From positions 1 to 33,985 of the forward strand of contig JAACZQ010000062.1 of the NCBI GenBank assembly GCA_009996675.1: DNA of 33,985 nucleotides. The letters are read 5' to 3'. Position numbers and translations under genes: made by a program. The DNA comes from Chitinophagaceae bacterium. Its GTDB lineage: Bacteria; Bacteroidota; Bacteroidia; Chitinophagales; Chitinophagaceae. Of the stretch, positions 7,908-16,377 are shown one piece after another (within the stretch, counting starts at the first letter, position 1; each line of letters begins with the position of its first letter). The notes under the pieces were generated by a model that ran no database searches, was not told the DNA's origin, and saw nothing but the letters and a program-made list of their open reading frames with translations.

Positions 7908-8437
7908 TATGATTGTTTGGCATGATGCCGTTCCCACCATGAGCGGATCTGGGGAAAAGCAATATGAAACCATGCGGTAAAATCATCCGGAGCTGTCAGC
8001 AATTGTTCGCTAATGGTATCCATGGAACGGAAGTCTACCGAAGCCACTTCCAGCGGATCAGGCACTACGGCACCATTGTAATACCCAATAAAAACATGAT
8101 CAAATTCATGTTCGGTGAGTCCGTTATCAAATGAAGCTTCATAGATAAAATCAAAAGCTTTGTAGAGTATTGTTTCAAAACCCATTTCCTCCTTCAGCCT
8201 GCGGGCTGCTGCTTGGCTGAGATCTTCTCCCGGCCGGGGGTGACTGCAGCAGGTATTCGTCCACAAACCCGGACTATGGTATTTATCCATAGCACGTTGT
8301 TGCAGAATGAGTTTACCGTCGTCGGTGAATACAAACACACTGAAAGCCCTGTGCAGCAAGGCTTTTTGATGGGCTTCCATCTTTTCCATCACACCAATGG
8401 CAGTATCCTGTTTGTCTACTAAGACTACCTGTTCCAT
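7907..8437 (-). CDS. idi: Isopentenyl-diphosphate delta-isomerase, type 1
   Basis: A 176-residue Nudix-fold enzyme interconverting IPP and DMAPP, the C5 units of carotenoids. The type 1 signature TNTCCSHP is present (catalytic Cys and metal-binding His, ~residues 61-68), and the Nudix-like helix RRLKEEMGF follows. The glutamates of the second active-site motif are seen in EHEFDHVF. Lying between crtB and crtD in one transcript, it would raise precursor supply when the pathway is induced. The gene stops with TAA sharing two bases with the crtD start. GGPP synthase (crtE) is not beside it. Confidence 0.95.
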   Translation of the reverse strand: MEQVVLVDKQDTAIGVMEKMEAHQKALLHRAFSVFVFTDDGKLILQQRAMDKYHSPGLWTNTCCSHPRPGEDLSQAAARRLKEEMGFETILYKAFDFIYEASFDNGLTEHEFDHVFIGYYNGAVVPDPLEVASVDFRSMDTISEQLLTAPDDFTAWFHIAFPQIRSWWERHHAKQS

Positions 8438-8466
8438 ACTTAAAAATACTGGTTAAATCCGGGCCC

Positions 8467-9303
8467 TTATAATAAATTCAAATGACTGCGTATACCTGCT
8501 TTGGCGAGGATAAACATTTTACCATAATCTGGTATCCGTACCCGTTGCTGCAGAATATTCTGCGGTCTCATTTTTCTGATCTTGCGGAACAGGGAGAGAT
8601 AATATTTATATGCTACGTATACCCCGAAACGGGCTTTTACCGGCAATTGTTGAATACCCTCAAAAGCATGATCAAAATCTCTTTGTATGTCTTCTTCAAT
8701 AGCAGCTTTATCGGCCCGGGAAAAATTCCTGAAATCACATCCCGGGAAATATACCCTTTCCAGTCCTTCATAATCCGCTTTCAGGTCGCGCAGGAAATTA
8801 ACTTTCTGGAATGCGGCACCCAGACTCTGTGCATAAGGCTTCAGCTGATTGTATTGTTCCTTGTTTCCTTCACAAAAAACATATAAACACATGAGGCCCA
8901 CCACTTCTGCACTACCATAAATATATTGCTCATACCCGGCCCGGTCGTAACAGCGCTTATCCAGATCCAGTTCCATACTGTATAAAAAGTCGCTGATCAG
9001 TTGCCGGTCAATGGCGTAACGGTTCACAGTCAGCTGAAAGCTGTGGAGAATAGGATTCAGGCTAATACCACGATCCAGCGCATCATAAGTGGCCGCTTTA
9101 AAATCATTCAATAAAACTGTTTTATCATGCTCATGAAAACTGTCTACAATCTCGTCGGCAAAGCGTACAAAGCCATAAATATTAAAAATGGGAGTACGCA
9201 GATCTTTGTGCAGCAGCCGTATGGAAGAGGAAAAGCTGGTGCTGTACCGCTCCGTGGTAATACGGCTGCATTCCTGGCTCACTTCATGAAAAAGATGTAT
9301 CAT
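8467..9303 (-). CDS. crtB: Phytoene synthase
   Basis: A 278-residue trans-isoprenyl diphosphate synthase (squalene/phytoene synthase fold). It condenses two GGPP to phytoene. The first aspartate-rich motif is FVRFADEIVDSF (~residues 45-56), and the second is NFLRDLKADYEG (~169-180), both with the Asp pairs that bind magnesium-diphosphate. YSTSFSSSIRLL near the N-terminus is typical of bacterial CrtB. It is located 50 bp after crtI and 29 bp before idi on the same strand. The length is slightly short of some family members but both active-site motifs are complete. Confidence 0.94.
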   Translation of the reverse strand: MIHLFHEVSQECSRITTERYSTSFSSSIRLLHKDLRTPIFNIYGFVRFADEIVDSFHEHDKTVLLNDFKAATYDALDRGISLNPILHSFQLTVNRYAIDRQLISDFLYSMELDLDKRCYDRAGYEQYIYGSAEVVGLMCLYVFCEGNKEQYNQLKPYAQSLGAAFQKVNFLRDLKADYEGLERVYFPGCDFRNFSRADKAAIEEDIQRDFDHAFEGIQQLPVKARFGVYVAYKYYLSLFRKIRKMRPQNILQQRVRIPDYGKMFILAKAGIRSHLNLL

Positions 9304-9353
9304 GGTTGCTGTTTATTATCGTTATCGTGTATGGCTGATAATCCCATCCTCAG

Positions 9354-10829
9354 TTACCCCCCAAATGCTTTCAGTACTTCTCCGGCTACCACTTCTCCGC
9401 TGATCAGACTGGGAGGAACACCCGGACCCGGCACAGTCAGTTGCCCTGTATAAAACAGGTTCCTGATTTTTTTACTGCGACAAGCTGGTTTTAAAACAGC
9501 AGTTTGCAGTAAAGTGTTCGCCAAACCATAGGCATTTCCTTTAAAAGCATTGTATTCCGATACAAAATCGCTGTGTGCGAATGATTTTTTATAGACAACA
9601 GCATCGCGAACAGACTGGCCCAGCCATTTTTCCAGCCGATCCATGATCAGGTTAAAATAATATTCCCTTCTTTCTTCATTGTCACCTTCCAGGCCAGTGG
9701 CTACCGGTATCAGCAAAAACAGGTTTTCACAGCCGGGTGGCGCTACCGTATCATCGGTCACGGAAGTGGCACTCATATAAAACAGGGGATCTGACGGCCA
9801 GGCCGGATTTGAATAAATTTCAGCCCCATGTTTTGAAAAAGACGTATCAAAAAATAAACTGTGGTGGTGGATGCCCGGCAAGCGTTTATTCAAGCCTACA
9901 TAATACAGGAGACAACTGGGAGCCATTACCCGTTTATCCCAATAGGTTTCCGAATAGGTTCTGGCGGACGGGGGCAGGAGGCTTGATTCAATATGGTGAT
10001 AATCCGCTCCACCAATTACTACATCGGCATCAAAGCTGGCATCAGCCGTACGAACCTGGCGGGCCTGGTTTTGCCGGATGATGATTTCTTCCACATTCGC
10101 ACCAAAAACAAACTGCACACCCAGTTCCAAAGCCAGCCGGTACATGCCATCTACAATACTATACATTCCTTTCTCCGGGTACCAGGTGCCGCCGGCAATA
10201 TCCGCATAATTCATCAGGCTGTAGAGCGCCGGGGTTTTTTCCGGCAGGGCTCCCAGGAATAATACCGGAAACTCCATCAATTCACGAAGTCTGGGATTAG
10301 AGAAATATTTAGCTACATGTTTTTTCATGGAATTAAACACATCCAGTCGCAATACCCCACGGGCCAGGTCTGCATCCATAAATTCCGTCCAGGAACGGCC
10401 GGGTTTGAATACCAGTTTTTGAATTCCCACTTCATACTTGAAAGCAGCTTCCTTCATGAAGCGGTCGAGTTGTATTGCTGCACCCGGTTCGATGCTGTCG
10501 AATAAAGTGCGGAGTGCGTTGTAGTCGGCAGGAATATCCACCGGTCCTTCAGGCCAGTACACCCGGTAGGAAGGATCCAGTCTTTTAAGCTGATAGTAGT
10601 CAGCAACCGATTTCCCGAACTGGTTAAAAAAACGTTCAAACACATCGGGCATCCAGTACCAGCTCGGGCCCATATCAAACCGGAAACCGGCTTCACTGAA
10701 CTGACGGGCCCGGCCACCAGGTATATCGTGTTTTTCCAATACGGTTACCTGCCAGCCTGCTTTGGCCATAAAACAGGCAGCAGAAAGCCCGGCAAAGCCG
10801 CTTCCGATAATAATAACAGATTTACTCAC
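9354..10829 (-). CDS. crtI: Phytoene desaturase
   Basis: A 491-residue FAD-dependent desaturase that converts phytoene to lycopene. Motifs: VIIIGSGFAGLSAACFMAK (residues 5-23, FAD Rossmann), GGRARQF following the second strand, and the C-terminal carotenoid-desaturase signature TGQLTVPGPGVPPSLISGE (~residues 463-481). These match CrtI more closely than the CrtD paralogue at 6417-7907. It is the first biosynthetic gene of the operon, 24 bp downstream of the ECF sigma gene, so the two are almost certainly co-transcribed. Confidence 0.94.
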   Translation of the reverse strand: MSKSVIIIGSGFAGLSAACFMAKAGWQVTVLEKHDIPGGRARQFSEAGFRFDMGPSWYWMPDVFERFFNQFGKSVADYYQLKRLDPSYRVYWPEGPVDIPADYNALRTLFDSIEPGAAIQLDRFMKEAAFKYEVGIQKLVFKPGRSWTEFMDADLARGVLRLDVFNSMKKHVAKYFSNPRLRELMEFPVLFLGALPEKTPALYSLMNYADIAGGTWYPEKGMYSIVDGMYRLALELGVQFVFGANVEEIIIRQNQARQVRTADASFDADVVIGGADYHHIESSLLPPSARTYSETYWDKRVMAPSCLLYYVGLNKRLPGIHHHSLFFDTSFSKHGAEIYSNPAWPSDPLFYMSATSVTDDTVAPPGCENLFLLIPVATGLEGDNEERREYYFNLIMDRLEKWLGQSVRDAVVYKKSFAHSDFVSEYNAFKGNAYGLANTLLQTAVLKPACRSKKIRNLFYTGQLTVPGPGVPPSLISGEVVAGEVLKAFGG

Positions 10830-10853
10830 TTATTAGGAAATTAGACAAAATAC

Positions 10854-11360
10854 TTAAAAACGCTGGATCTGATTTTTGAGCAGTTTGCGCGCAAAATGTA
10901 TCCGGCTTTTGATGGTACCCAATGGCTCTTTCAGCATCGCAGCGATCTCATGGTATTTGTATCCGTCGAAATATAAAAGAAAGGGATTCCTGAAAATCTC
11001 AGGTAAAGCGTGAATGGCTGCCTGCACTTCTTTCATATTCAACCGGGTAATGGCATCATTCGTAACAGCCGTTTGGTGGGTATCCAGTAAAAAATCATTC
11101 GGCGTGCTGTCGAAGATGGTCTGCTGCTTGGCCTTGCGCCGGTAATTATTAATGAAAATATTGCGCATGATGGTGTACAACCAGGCTTTGATATTCGTAC
11201 CAACATTGTATTTCTCCTGGTTGGCCAGCGCTCGGTAAATGGTCTCCTGCATCAAATCCTTGGCTGCTTCCGCATCGCGGGTAAGTGTGATGGCAAAGGG
11301 CTTCAGAAACTCCGTATTGGTAAGCAACATCTGCCTGAATTCTACAGTTGACATAAACAA
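10854..11360 (-). CDS. ECF RNA polymerase sigma factor leading the carotenoid operon
   Basis: A 168-residue sigma-70 family protein with only regions 2 and 4. Region 2 is at about residues 15-85 (KDLMQETIYRALAN, WLYTIMRNIFINNYRR). Region 4 is at about 110-165, with a helix-turn-helix around YHEIAAMLKEPLGTIKSRI. It is the promoter-proximal gene of the crt operon. No anti-sigma gene lies next to it, so activity is probably set by expression level. The start is either 11360 or the ATG two codons in (11354). By analogy with the CarQ system of Myxococcus it may be the light-responsive activator of crt genes, possibly including its own promoter; this is inference. Confidence 0.9.
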   Translation of the reverse strand: MFMSTVEFRQMLLTNTEFLKPFAITLTRDAEAAKDLMQETIYRALANQEKYNVGTNIKAWLYTIMRNIFINNYRRKAKQQTIFDSTPNDFLLDTHQTAVTNDAITRLNMKEVQAAIHALPEIFRNPFLLYFDGYKYHEIAAMLKEPLGTIKSRIHFARKLLKNQIQRF

Positions 11361-11490
11361 TGTGTTTAACTATTTATGCCATAAAATTAAACAAACATAT
11401 TCGAATCAGGAAGGATTTTGTTTAATTTTTAACACATAAATGTAAAACAAAGTGATTCAGTCAGTTATAAATGTTCAAACACTGAACTGC
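11361..11490 (-). promoter_or_regulatory. Candidate promoter and regulator region of the carotenoid operon
   Basis: The gap upstream of the sigma gene holds a minus-strand TATGTTTG (11392-11399), a full match to the Bacteroidota -7 element TAnnTTTG, which would give a ~25-base leader. No good -33 TTG is obvious at the usual spacing, as expected for an activated or repressed promoter. Around it are several GTTTAA/TTAAAC boxes (11361-11370, 11386-11392, 11419-11435) and a GTTCA-n5-TGAAC dyad at 11473-11487. These are candidate binding sites for the CarH-like regulator encoded immediately upstream. Confidence 0.45.
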
Positions 11491-11542
11491 GATGCCGGTG
11501 GGGCATTATTCCGGGTCTGGACCGGGGTTATCGGGCAACGGA

Positions 11543-12424
11543 TTAACCAAAAGAGGCGATCTGATCCATGACTTCGGCAAGGGAATGGGCAAACTGGATA
11601 TTCGGCGGAATGGTTTTGCGGTAATGGCGCGTGAAATTACCCGAGAGCAGTATGGGTATATCCGGCAATCGGTGGTGCAGGTTGAGCAGGAATTTTTCCG
11701 GATTGAAATGAGCCGCTACCGCCGTGAGATGGGCAAACAAAAAATCGGGGCGCTTTAACTTGGCAACATAGGCAAGATCTTTCAGCGGCACATTTGCCCC
11801 CAGGTACCAAACCTGGATACCGCGACTTTTCAAGAGATAATGCATGAACAGCAAACCCAGTTCATGGTATTCTCCCTCGGGAAGGAATAAGATGGCTTTT
11901 TTGTATTGCTGCAAAGGATGTGTGGCAGCTTCAATTCCGGCAATGAGTTTTTGCCGGATAATATTTGTAACCAGGTGCTCCTGGGCTGGGTTGATATGAT
12001 TGGTCATCCATAATATACCAACCCGCTCCAGAAAGGGAAAAATCAGTTGTGGAATAACGCGGTCGATTCCCTTTTCCCGGATGGCTTCATTGAGCAAAGA
12101 TTCAAAAGCTTCCATCCGCAGGTCCACCATACTATGGATCAGCTCATTAATGAGGCGCTCCTGACGTGCTTCCACTTGCGTGAGGGCCAGTATTTTCTCC
12201 TGGATCTCATCGGGCGTCATCCGGTCGATCTGCGATATCCTGTACCCATATTTGGTCAGCAGGGCAATATTCAGCACAGTCTTCAGCTCCTTGTTGCTGT
12301 ACGACCGGATATTGGTTTCGGTACGCTGGGGATTCAGGAAGGAATAACGCTGCTCCCAAATACGAATGGTATGGGCTTTAATACCCGATAAGTTCTCAAG
12401 GTCTTTGATGGTAAATGCGTCCAT
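11543..12424 (-). CDS. CarH/LitR-like B12-dependent light-sensing MerR regulator
   Basis: A 293-residue regulator. It has an N-terminal MerR helix-turn-helix (residues ~3-70, with IKAHTIRIWEQRY), a helical bundle (~80-165) and a C-terminal B12-binding Rossmann domain (~170-290). The helical bundle contains W139-x9-E149-H150, the exact W-x9-EH signature of AdoCbl photoreceptors of the CarH family. The B12 domain has EGEYHELG with the lower-ligand histidine at 187. In CarH, dark AdoCbl tetramers repress carotenoid promoters and light disassembles them. The gene lies directly upstream of the sigma-crt operon. The ATG at 12424 puts the HTH at the N-terminus; an ATG at 12472 would add 16 residues. 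Confidence 0.88.
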   Translation of the reverse strand: MDAFTIKDLENLSGIKAHTIRIWEQRYSFLNPQRTETNIRSYSNKELKTVLNIALLTKYGYRISQIDRMTPDEIQEKILALTQVEARQERLINELIHSMVDLRMEAFESLLNEAIREKGIDRVIPQLIFPFLERVGILWMTNHINPAQEHLVTNIIRQKLIAGIEAATHPLQQYKKAILFLPEGEYHELGLLFMHYLLKSRGIQVWYLGANVPLKDLAYVAKLKRPDFLFAHLTAVAAHFNPEKFLLNLHHRLPDIPILLSGNFTRHYRKTIPPNIQFAHSLAEVMDQIASFG

Positions 12425-12504
12425 GCCATTATTAACAGGAAGCCGGGATTTTTGTTTACTGCCGTCCGCCAATCGGTTCCCGGGCCGGCTCAGATAAGGT
12501 TTAA

Positions 12505-13365
12505 TTATAATCGGATGCTTCGCAGGTATTCGCCATAACCACTTTTGGCATAAATGGCAGCCAGTTCCAGTAATTGATCGTGGTTGATATAGCCCATACG
12601 GTATGCCACTTCTTCAATACAGCCTATTTTCTGGCTTTGCCGCTTTTCTATAACCCGTACAAACTCCGATGCATCACTCAGGGATTCAAAAGTACCGGTA
12701 TCCAGCCAGGCAGTGCCCCGGTTCATAATACCTACCTGCAATTGCCCGCGACGCAGGTATTCATTATTAACGGCCGTGATTTCATATTCCCCACGGGCAG
12801 ATGGTTGTATTTGCTTGGCAATCGCTACCACCTGGTTGTCGTAGAAATAAAGTCCGGGTACCGCATAATTGGATTTGGGTACTGCCGGTTTTTCTTCAAT
12901 AGAAAGTACCTGTCGCTGTTCATTGAATTCAACCACGCCATATCGCTCGGGATCATTCACTTCATAAGCAAAAACTGCCGCCCCGGTTACATCATTAAAA
13001 GACTGTACCAGTTTGCTGAAACCAGAACCATAAAATATATTATCACCCAGTATCAGGGATACTTTATCCTGCCCGATGAATGATTCACCAATGACAAATG
13101 CCTGCGCCAATCCGTTCGGCACTTCCTGTACCGCATAGTCAAATGAACAACCCAATGCCTTACCATCACCCAATAAACGCCTGAACTGTGCATTATCCTC
13201 CGGTGTTGTGATGATGAGGATCTCACGGATACCAGAGAGCATCAAAACCGATAAGGGATAATAAATCATCGGCTTATCATAAATAGGCATCAGTTGCTTA
13301 CTGATGGCTTTGGTAATGGGATACAACCTTGTTCCCGAACCCCCTGCCAGTATGATTCCTTTCAT
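12505..13365 (-). CDS. rfbA: Glucose-1-phosphate thymidylyltransferase
   Basis: A 286-residue nucleotidyltransferase that makes dTDP-glucose from glucose-1-phosphate and dTTP, the first step toward dTDP-rhamnose and other deoxysugars. Motifs: GGSGTRLYP at residues 8-16, [11 protein letters not shown], and GDNIFYG and [13 protein letters not shown] further on, all typical of RmlA. The length is normal for the family. It is the last gene of an rfbB-rfbC-rfbA unit, 4 bp after rfbC, with about 80 bp separating it from the CarH-like gene. Confidence 0.95.
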   Translation of the reverse strand: MKGIILAGGSGTRLYPITKAISKQLMPIYDKPMIYYPLSVLMLSGIREILIITTPEDNAQFRRLLGDGKALGCSFDYAVQEVPNGLAQAFVIGESFIGQDKVSLILGDNIFYGSGFSKLVQSFNDVTGAAVFAYEVNDPERYGVVEFNEQRQVLSIEEKPAVPKSNYAVPGLYFYDNQVVAIAKQIQPSARGEYEITAVNNEYLRRGQLQVGIMNRGTAWLDTGTFESLSDASEFVRVIEKRQSQKIGCIEEVAYRMGYINHDQLLELAAIYAKSGYGEYLRSIRL

Positions 13366-13369
13366 AAGC

Positions 13370-13927
13370 TTAAAATAAGTATTTATCCGGTATCGTAGCT
13401 AAATAAGGCAGCTGTTGATCCTTGGGAGACAGTATGATATCCGTGTCGGGTATCTGCCAGTTGATGGCAAGTGCGGGATCATTGTATATAATTCCCTGTT
13501 CTGCTTCTCTGTGATAAAACGCATCACATTTATAAAAAAACTCCGCCTCCGCACTCAGCACCACAAAACCATGGGCAAAGCCACGGGGAACATATAACTG
13601 CTGCTGGTTCTCGTCGGTCAGTAACAAGGAGAGATGTTTCCCGAATGTAGCCGAATCCCGGCGCAGGTCAACAATCACATCCAGTACCGAGCCACGCAAT
13701 ACCCGCACCAGTTTGGCTTGTGCATGTTCACCCGCCTGCCAGTGTAAGCCACGCAATACGCCATACTGCGACTTCGACTGGTTGTCTTGTACAAAAGTCG
13801 TATCCAGTCCGGTTTGCTGCTGAAAATCGCGCTGGTTAAAACTTTCCAGGAAATAACCCCGCTGATCGCCATGTACATCGTTGTGCAGGATAAAAACATC
13901 TTTGAAAGCTGTTGATTCTACTCGCAT
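13370..13927 (-). CDS. rfbC: dTDP-4-dehydrorhamnose 3,5-epimerase
   Basis: A 185-residue cupin-fold epimerase acting on dTDP-4-keto-6-deoxyglucose. The catalytic histidine lies in VLRGLHWQ (~residue 61-68). [15 protein letters not shown] and [13 protein letters not shown] are conserved RmlC stretches, and the C-terminal [15 protein letters not shown] completes the active-site side. It is located 15 bp after rfbB and 4 bp before rfbA in the same direction, so it is translated from one mRNA with them. Confidence 0.95.
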   Translation of the reverse strand: MRVESTAFKDVFILHNDVHGDQRGYFLESFNQRDFQQQTGLDTTFVQDNQSKSQYGVLRGLHWQAGEHAQAKLVRVLRGSVLDVIVDLRRDSATFGKHLSLLLTDENQQQLYVPRGFAHGFVVLSAEAEFFYKCDAFYHREAEQGIIYNDPALAINWQIPDTDIILSPKDQQLPYLATIPDKYLF

Positions 13928-13942
13928 GGATCTGTATAAATT

Positions 13943-15001
13943 TTATCGCTGCTGGTACATTGATTCGTAATAATGCTGGTATGCGCCGCTTGTTACCTGC
14001 TTCAGCCAGTGGCCGTTTGCCAGGTACCAGTCAATGGTCTCCGACAACCCCTCTTCAAACGTTACGCTGGGCTGCCAACCCAGTTCCTGTTTGATTTTGG
14101 AAGCATCAATGGCGTAGCGGCGGTCATGGCCGGGCCGGTCTTTCACATAAGTAATCAGTTGCTCGCTGGTGCCGGCCGGGCGATTCAGTTTTTCATCCAT
14201 CAGTTTGCAAAGCAGTTTCACCAGGTCAATATTCTTCCATTCATTAAACCCGCCAATATTATAGGTACTGCCGGGTTTGCCCTGGTGGAATACAGTATCA
14301 ATAGCACGGGCATGATCTTTTACATAGAGCCAGTCGCGCGTATACAAACCATCGCCATAAACCGGCAATGCTTTCTGCTCAATGATATTATTGATGAATA
14401 AAGGAATCAGTTTTTCAGGGAAATGAAAAGGGCCATAGTTGTTGGAGCAGTTCGACACTACCGTATTCAACCCATAGGTCTCATGATAGGCCCTTACAAA
14501 ATGATCCGAGGATGCCTTACTGGCCGAATAGGGCGAACGGGGATCATACGCGGTTGTTTCTGTGAAAAACCCTTCAGCACCCAGGCTACCAAAAACCTCG
14601 TCGGTAGAGATATGATAAAAACGATGCTTTCCCGGATCAGCAGACCAGTATTGTCTGGCTGCATTCAACAGGTTTACCGTACCGATAATATTGGTATAAA
14701 CAAAATCCAGGGGCGATACAATGGATCGGTCCACATGCGACTCTGCCGCCAGGTGTATGATATCTGTTACCTCATGGGTCTGAAATGCTTCTTCCAGGGC
14801 CGGTATATCCAGTATATTCACTTTGGCAAAGCGATAATTGGGTGCCTGCTCCACATCCCGCAGGTTCTCCAGGTTACCCGCATAAGTGAGTGCATCCAGG
14901 TTAATGATGGTATACTGCGGATACTGCTGTACAAACAACCGGACCACATGCGACCCGATAAAGCCTGCCCCACCCGTGATTAATATATTTCTCTGAGCCA
15001 T
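13943..15001 (-). CDS. rfbB: dTDP-glucose 4,6-dehydratase
   Basis: A 352-residue extended short-chain dehydrogenase/reductase. The NAD-binding motif is [11 protein letters not shown] (residues 8-18), the catalytic triad elements are STDEVFG and YSASK, and the length matches RmlB. It converts dTDP-glucose to dTDP-4-keto-6-deoxyglucose. First gene of the rfbBCA unit; the reductase rfbD that would complete dTDP-rhamnose is not in the window, so it either lies elsewhere or the pathway branches to another deoxysugar. Divergent from the acyltransferase gene at 15145. Confidence 0.95.
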   Translation of the reverse strand: MAQRNILITGGAGFIGSHVVRLFVQQYPQYTIINLDALTYAGNLENLRDVEQAPNYRFAKVNILDIPALEEAFQTHEVTDIIHLAAESHVDRSIVSPLDFVYTNIIGTVNLLNAARQYWSADPGKHRFYHISTDEVFGSLGAEGFFTETTAYDPRSPYSASKASSDHFVRAYHETYGLNTVVSNCSNNYGPFHFPEKLIPLFINNIIEQKALPVYGDGLYTRDWLYVKDHARAIDTVFHQGKPGSTYNIGGFNEWKNIDLVKLLCKLMDEKLNRPAGTSEQLITYVKDRPGHDRRYAIDASKIKQELGWQPSVTFEEGLSETIDWYLANGHWLKQVTSGAYQHYYESMYQQR

Positions 15002-15144
15002 AAATACCGGTTTCTACAGGTTGCAAAATACACAAATAAGGTCAACCCCAGGGGCGGCACCACAGGCTTAACAGAAAATTGCGGCGTACTGCTGCTGGCA
15101 ATAATCGGGGCTATTCACTATCTTCCCGCTCCAAACTGCTTGCT

Positions 15145-16278
15145 ATGAACCAGCGTTATTATTCGCTCGATGTATTCCGGGGCGCTACGGTTGCCTTGAT
15201 GATCCTTGTAAACAATCCCGGAAGCTGGGGACATATTTATAGCCCGCTTGAACATGCCACCTGGCATGGTTGTACACCCACCGATCTGGTTTTCCCTTTT
15301 TTCCTGTTTGCCGTAGGTAATGCCATGGCATTTGTGATGCCCCGTTTTGAGCAGGCTGGCGCCGGTCTGTTCTGGAAAAAAATCCTGAAAAGAACAATCC
15401 TCATATTTGGTATCGGTCTGCTCCTGCACTGGAGTCCTTTTGTTCGCTGGGATGGCGATCAGCTCGTAGGCAAAAACCTCGATAACCTGCGCATTCTGGG
15501 TGTGCTGCAACGCATTGCCCTCTGTTATTTCTTTGCTTCCATCATTGTATTCTATGGAAAAACCCGCGGCGCTTTTGTCATCAGCGGCATACTCTTACTG
15601 GTATACTGGTTTATTACCGTATGGCTGGGCAAAGCCGGTGATCCCTTCAGTCTCCAGGGTTATTTCGGCACGGCCTGGGATAAAGCCATTCTCGGCGAAG
15701 CACATATGTACAAAGGAGAAGGGCTGCCCTTTGATCCCGAAGGCATCAGCAGTACCCTGCCCGCCATCGTACAGGTGGTCTTCGGCTTCCTGGTAGGACA
15801 ATACATTCAGCAGAAAGGGAAAAGCTATGAAATGCTCAGTCACCTCATGATCAGCGGACTGGTACTGATTTTCGCCGGCTTCTGCTGGGATATGGTATTC
15901 CCCATCAACAAAAAAATATGGACCAGCAGTTATGTGTTGTATACAACCGGACTGGCCATGCTCACCATCAGCCTGCTCATTTACCTGATTGAATTCCGTG
16001 GTATAAAGGGTGGCTGGAGCCGCTTCTTTGACGTATTTGGCAAGAATCCCTTATTCATTTTTGTACTCAGCGGATTCCTGCCCCGGGTACTGGCATTGAT
16101 CCGTTTCAAAGACGGCGACCAAACCACATCGGCCCTGCCCTGGTTCTGGAATCATATCTGCAAACCCATTTCAGAAGACCTCCGCAACGGATCACTCCTC
16201 TATGCCATCATCATGATTGCCTTTTACTGGCTCATTGTTTACTGGATGGATAAACGGAAAATCTATGTGAAAGTGTAA
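15145..16278 (+). CDS. Membrane acyltransferase, DUF5009/HGSNAT-like
   Basis: A 377-residue polytopic membrane protein with about ten hydrophobic segments. The N-terminus RYYSLDVFRGATVALMILVN and the motif GCTPTDLVFPFFLFAVG match the DUF5009/DUF1624 family related to heparan-alpha-glucosaminide N-acetyltransferase (NagX-like proteins). Such proteins are thought to move acetyl groups across the membrane to sugars; the substrate here is unknown. The frame is open from 15079, but the ATG at 15145 gives the conserved N-terminus, so the first 22 residues are excluded. The 143-bp divergent gap to rfbB would hold both promoters. Confidence 0.82.
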   Translation: MNQRYYSLDVFRGATVALMILVNNPGSWGHIYSPLEHATWHGCTPTDLVFPFFLFAVGNAMAFVMPRFEQAGAGLFWKKILKRTILIFGIGLLLHWSPFVRWDGDQLVGKNLDNLRILGVLQRIALCYFFASIIVFYGKTRGAFVISGILLLVYWFITVWLGKAGDPFSLQGYFGTAWDKAILGEAHMYKGEGLPFDPEGISSTLPAIVQVVFGFLVGQYIQQKGKSYEMLSHLMISGLVLIFAGFCWDMVFPINKKIWTSSYVLYTTGLAMLTISLLIYLIEFRGIKGGWSRFFDVFGKNPLFIFVLSGFLPRVLALIRFKDGDQTTSALPWFWNHICKPISEDLRNGSLLYAIIMIAFYWLIVYWMDKRKIYVKV

Positions 16279-16377
16279 AGCAATGTCGGATCGCAGATGT
16301 TGGATGTTTGATTTTTTGATATTTGATTTTTGATTGATGGTCAGATACAAGACAACCATAAACCAAAAACCAAAACC
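16279..16377. other. Simple-sequence intergenic spacer
   Basis: This spacer between the convergent acyltransferase and umuC genes is made of slipped short repeats (TTTGATTTTTTGAT, ATTTGATTTTTGATTGAT, then CAAAAACCAAAACC). It encodes nothing recognisable. Similar degenerate motifs occur at 29934-29995 and 26331-26422, suggesting a recurrent intergenic sequence type in this genome. Confidence 0.5.

Noticed and set aside
7908..7973. Upstream extension of crtD into idi
   Set aside because: The extra residues overlap the idi coding region; ATG 7907 gives the exact family N-terminus with TAATG coupling.
14423..14983. 186-residue plus-strand open frame opposite rfbB
   Set aside because: Shadow of rfbB; composition and motifs give no support.
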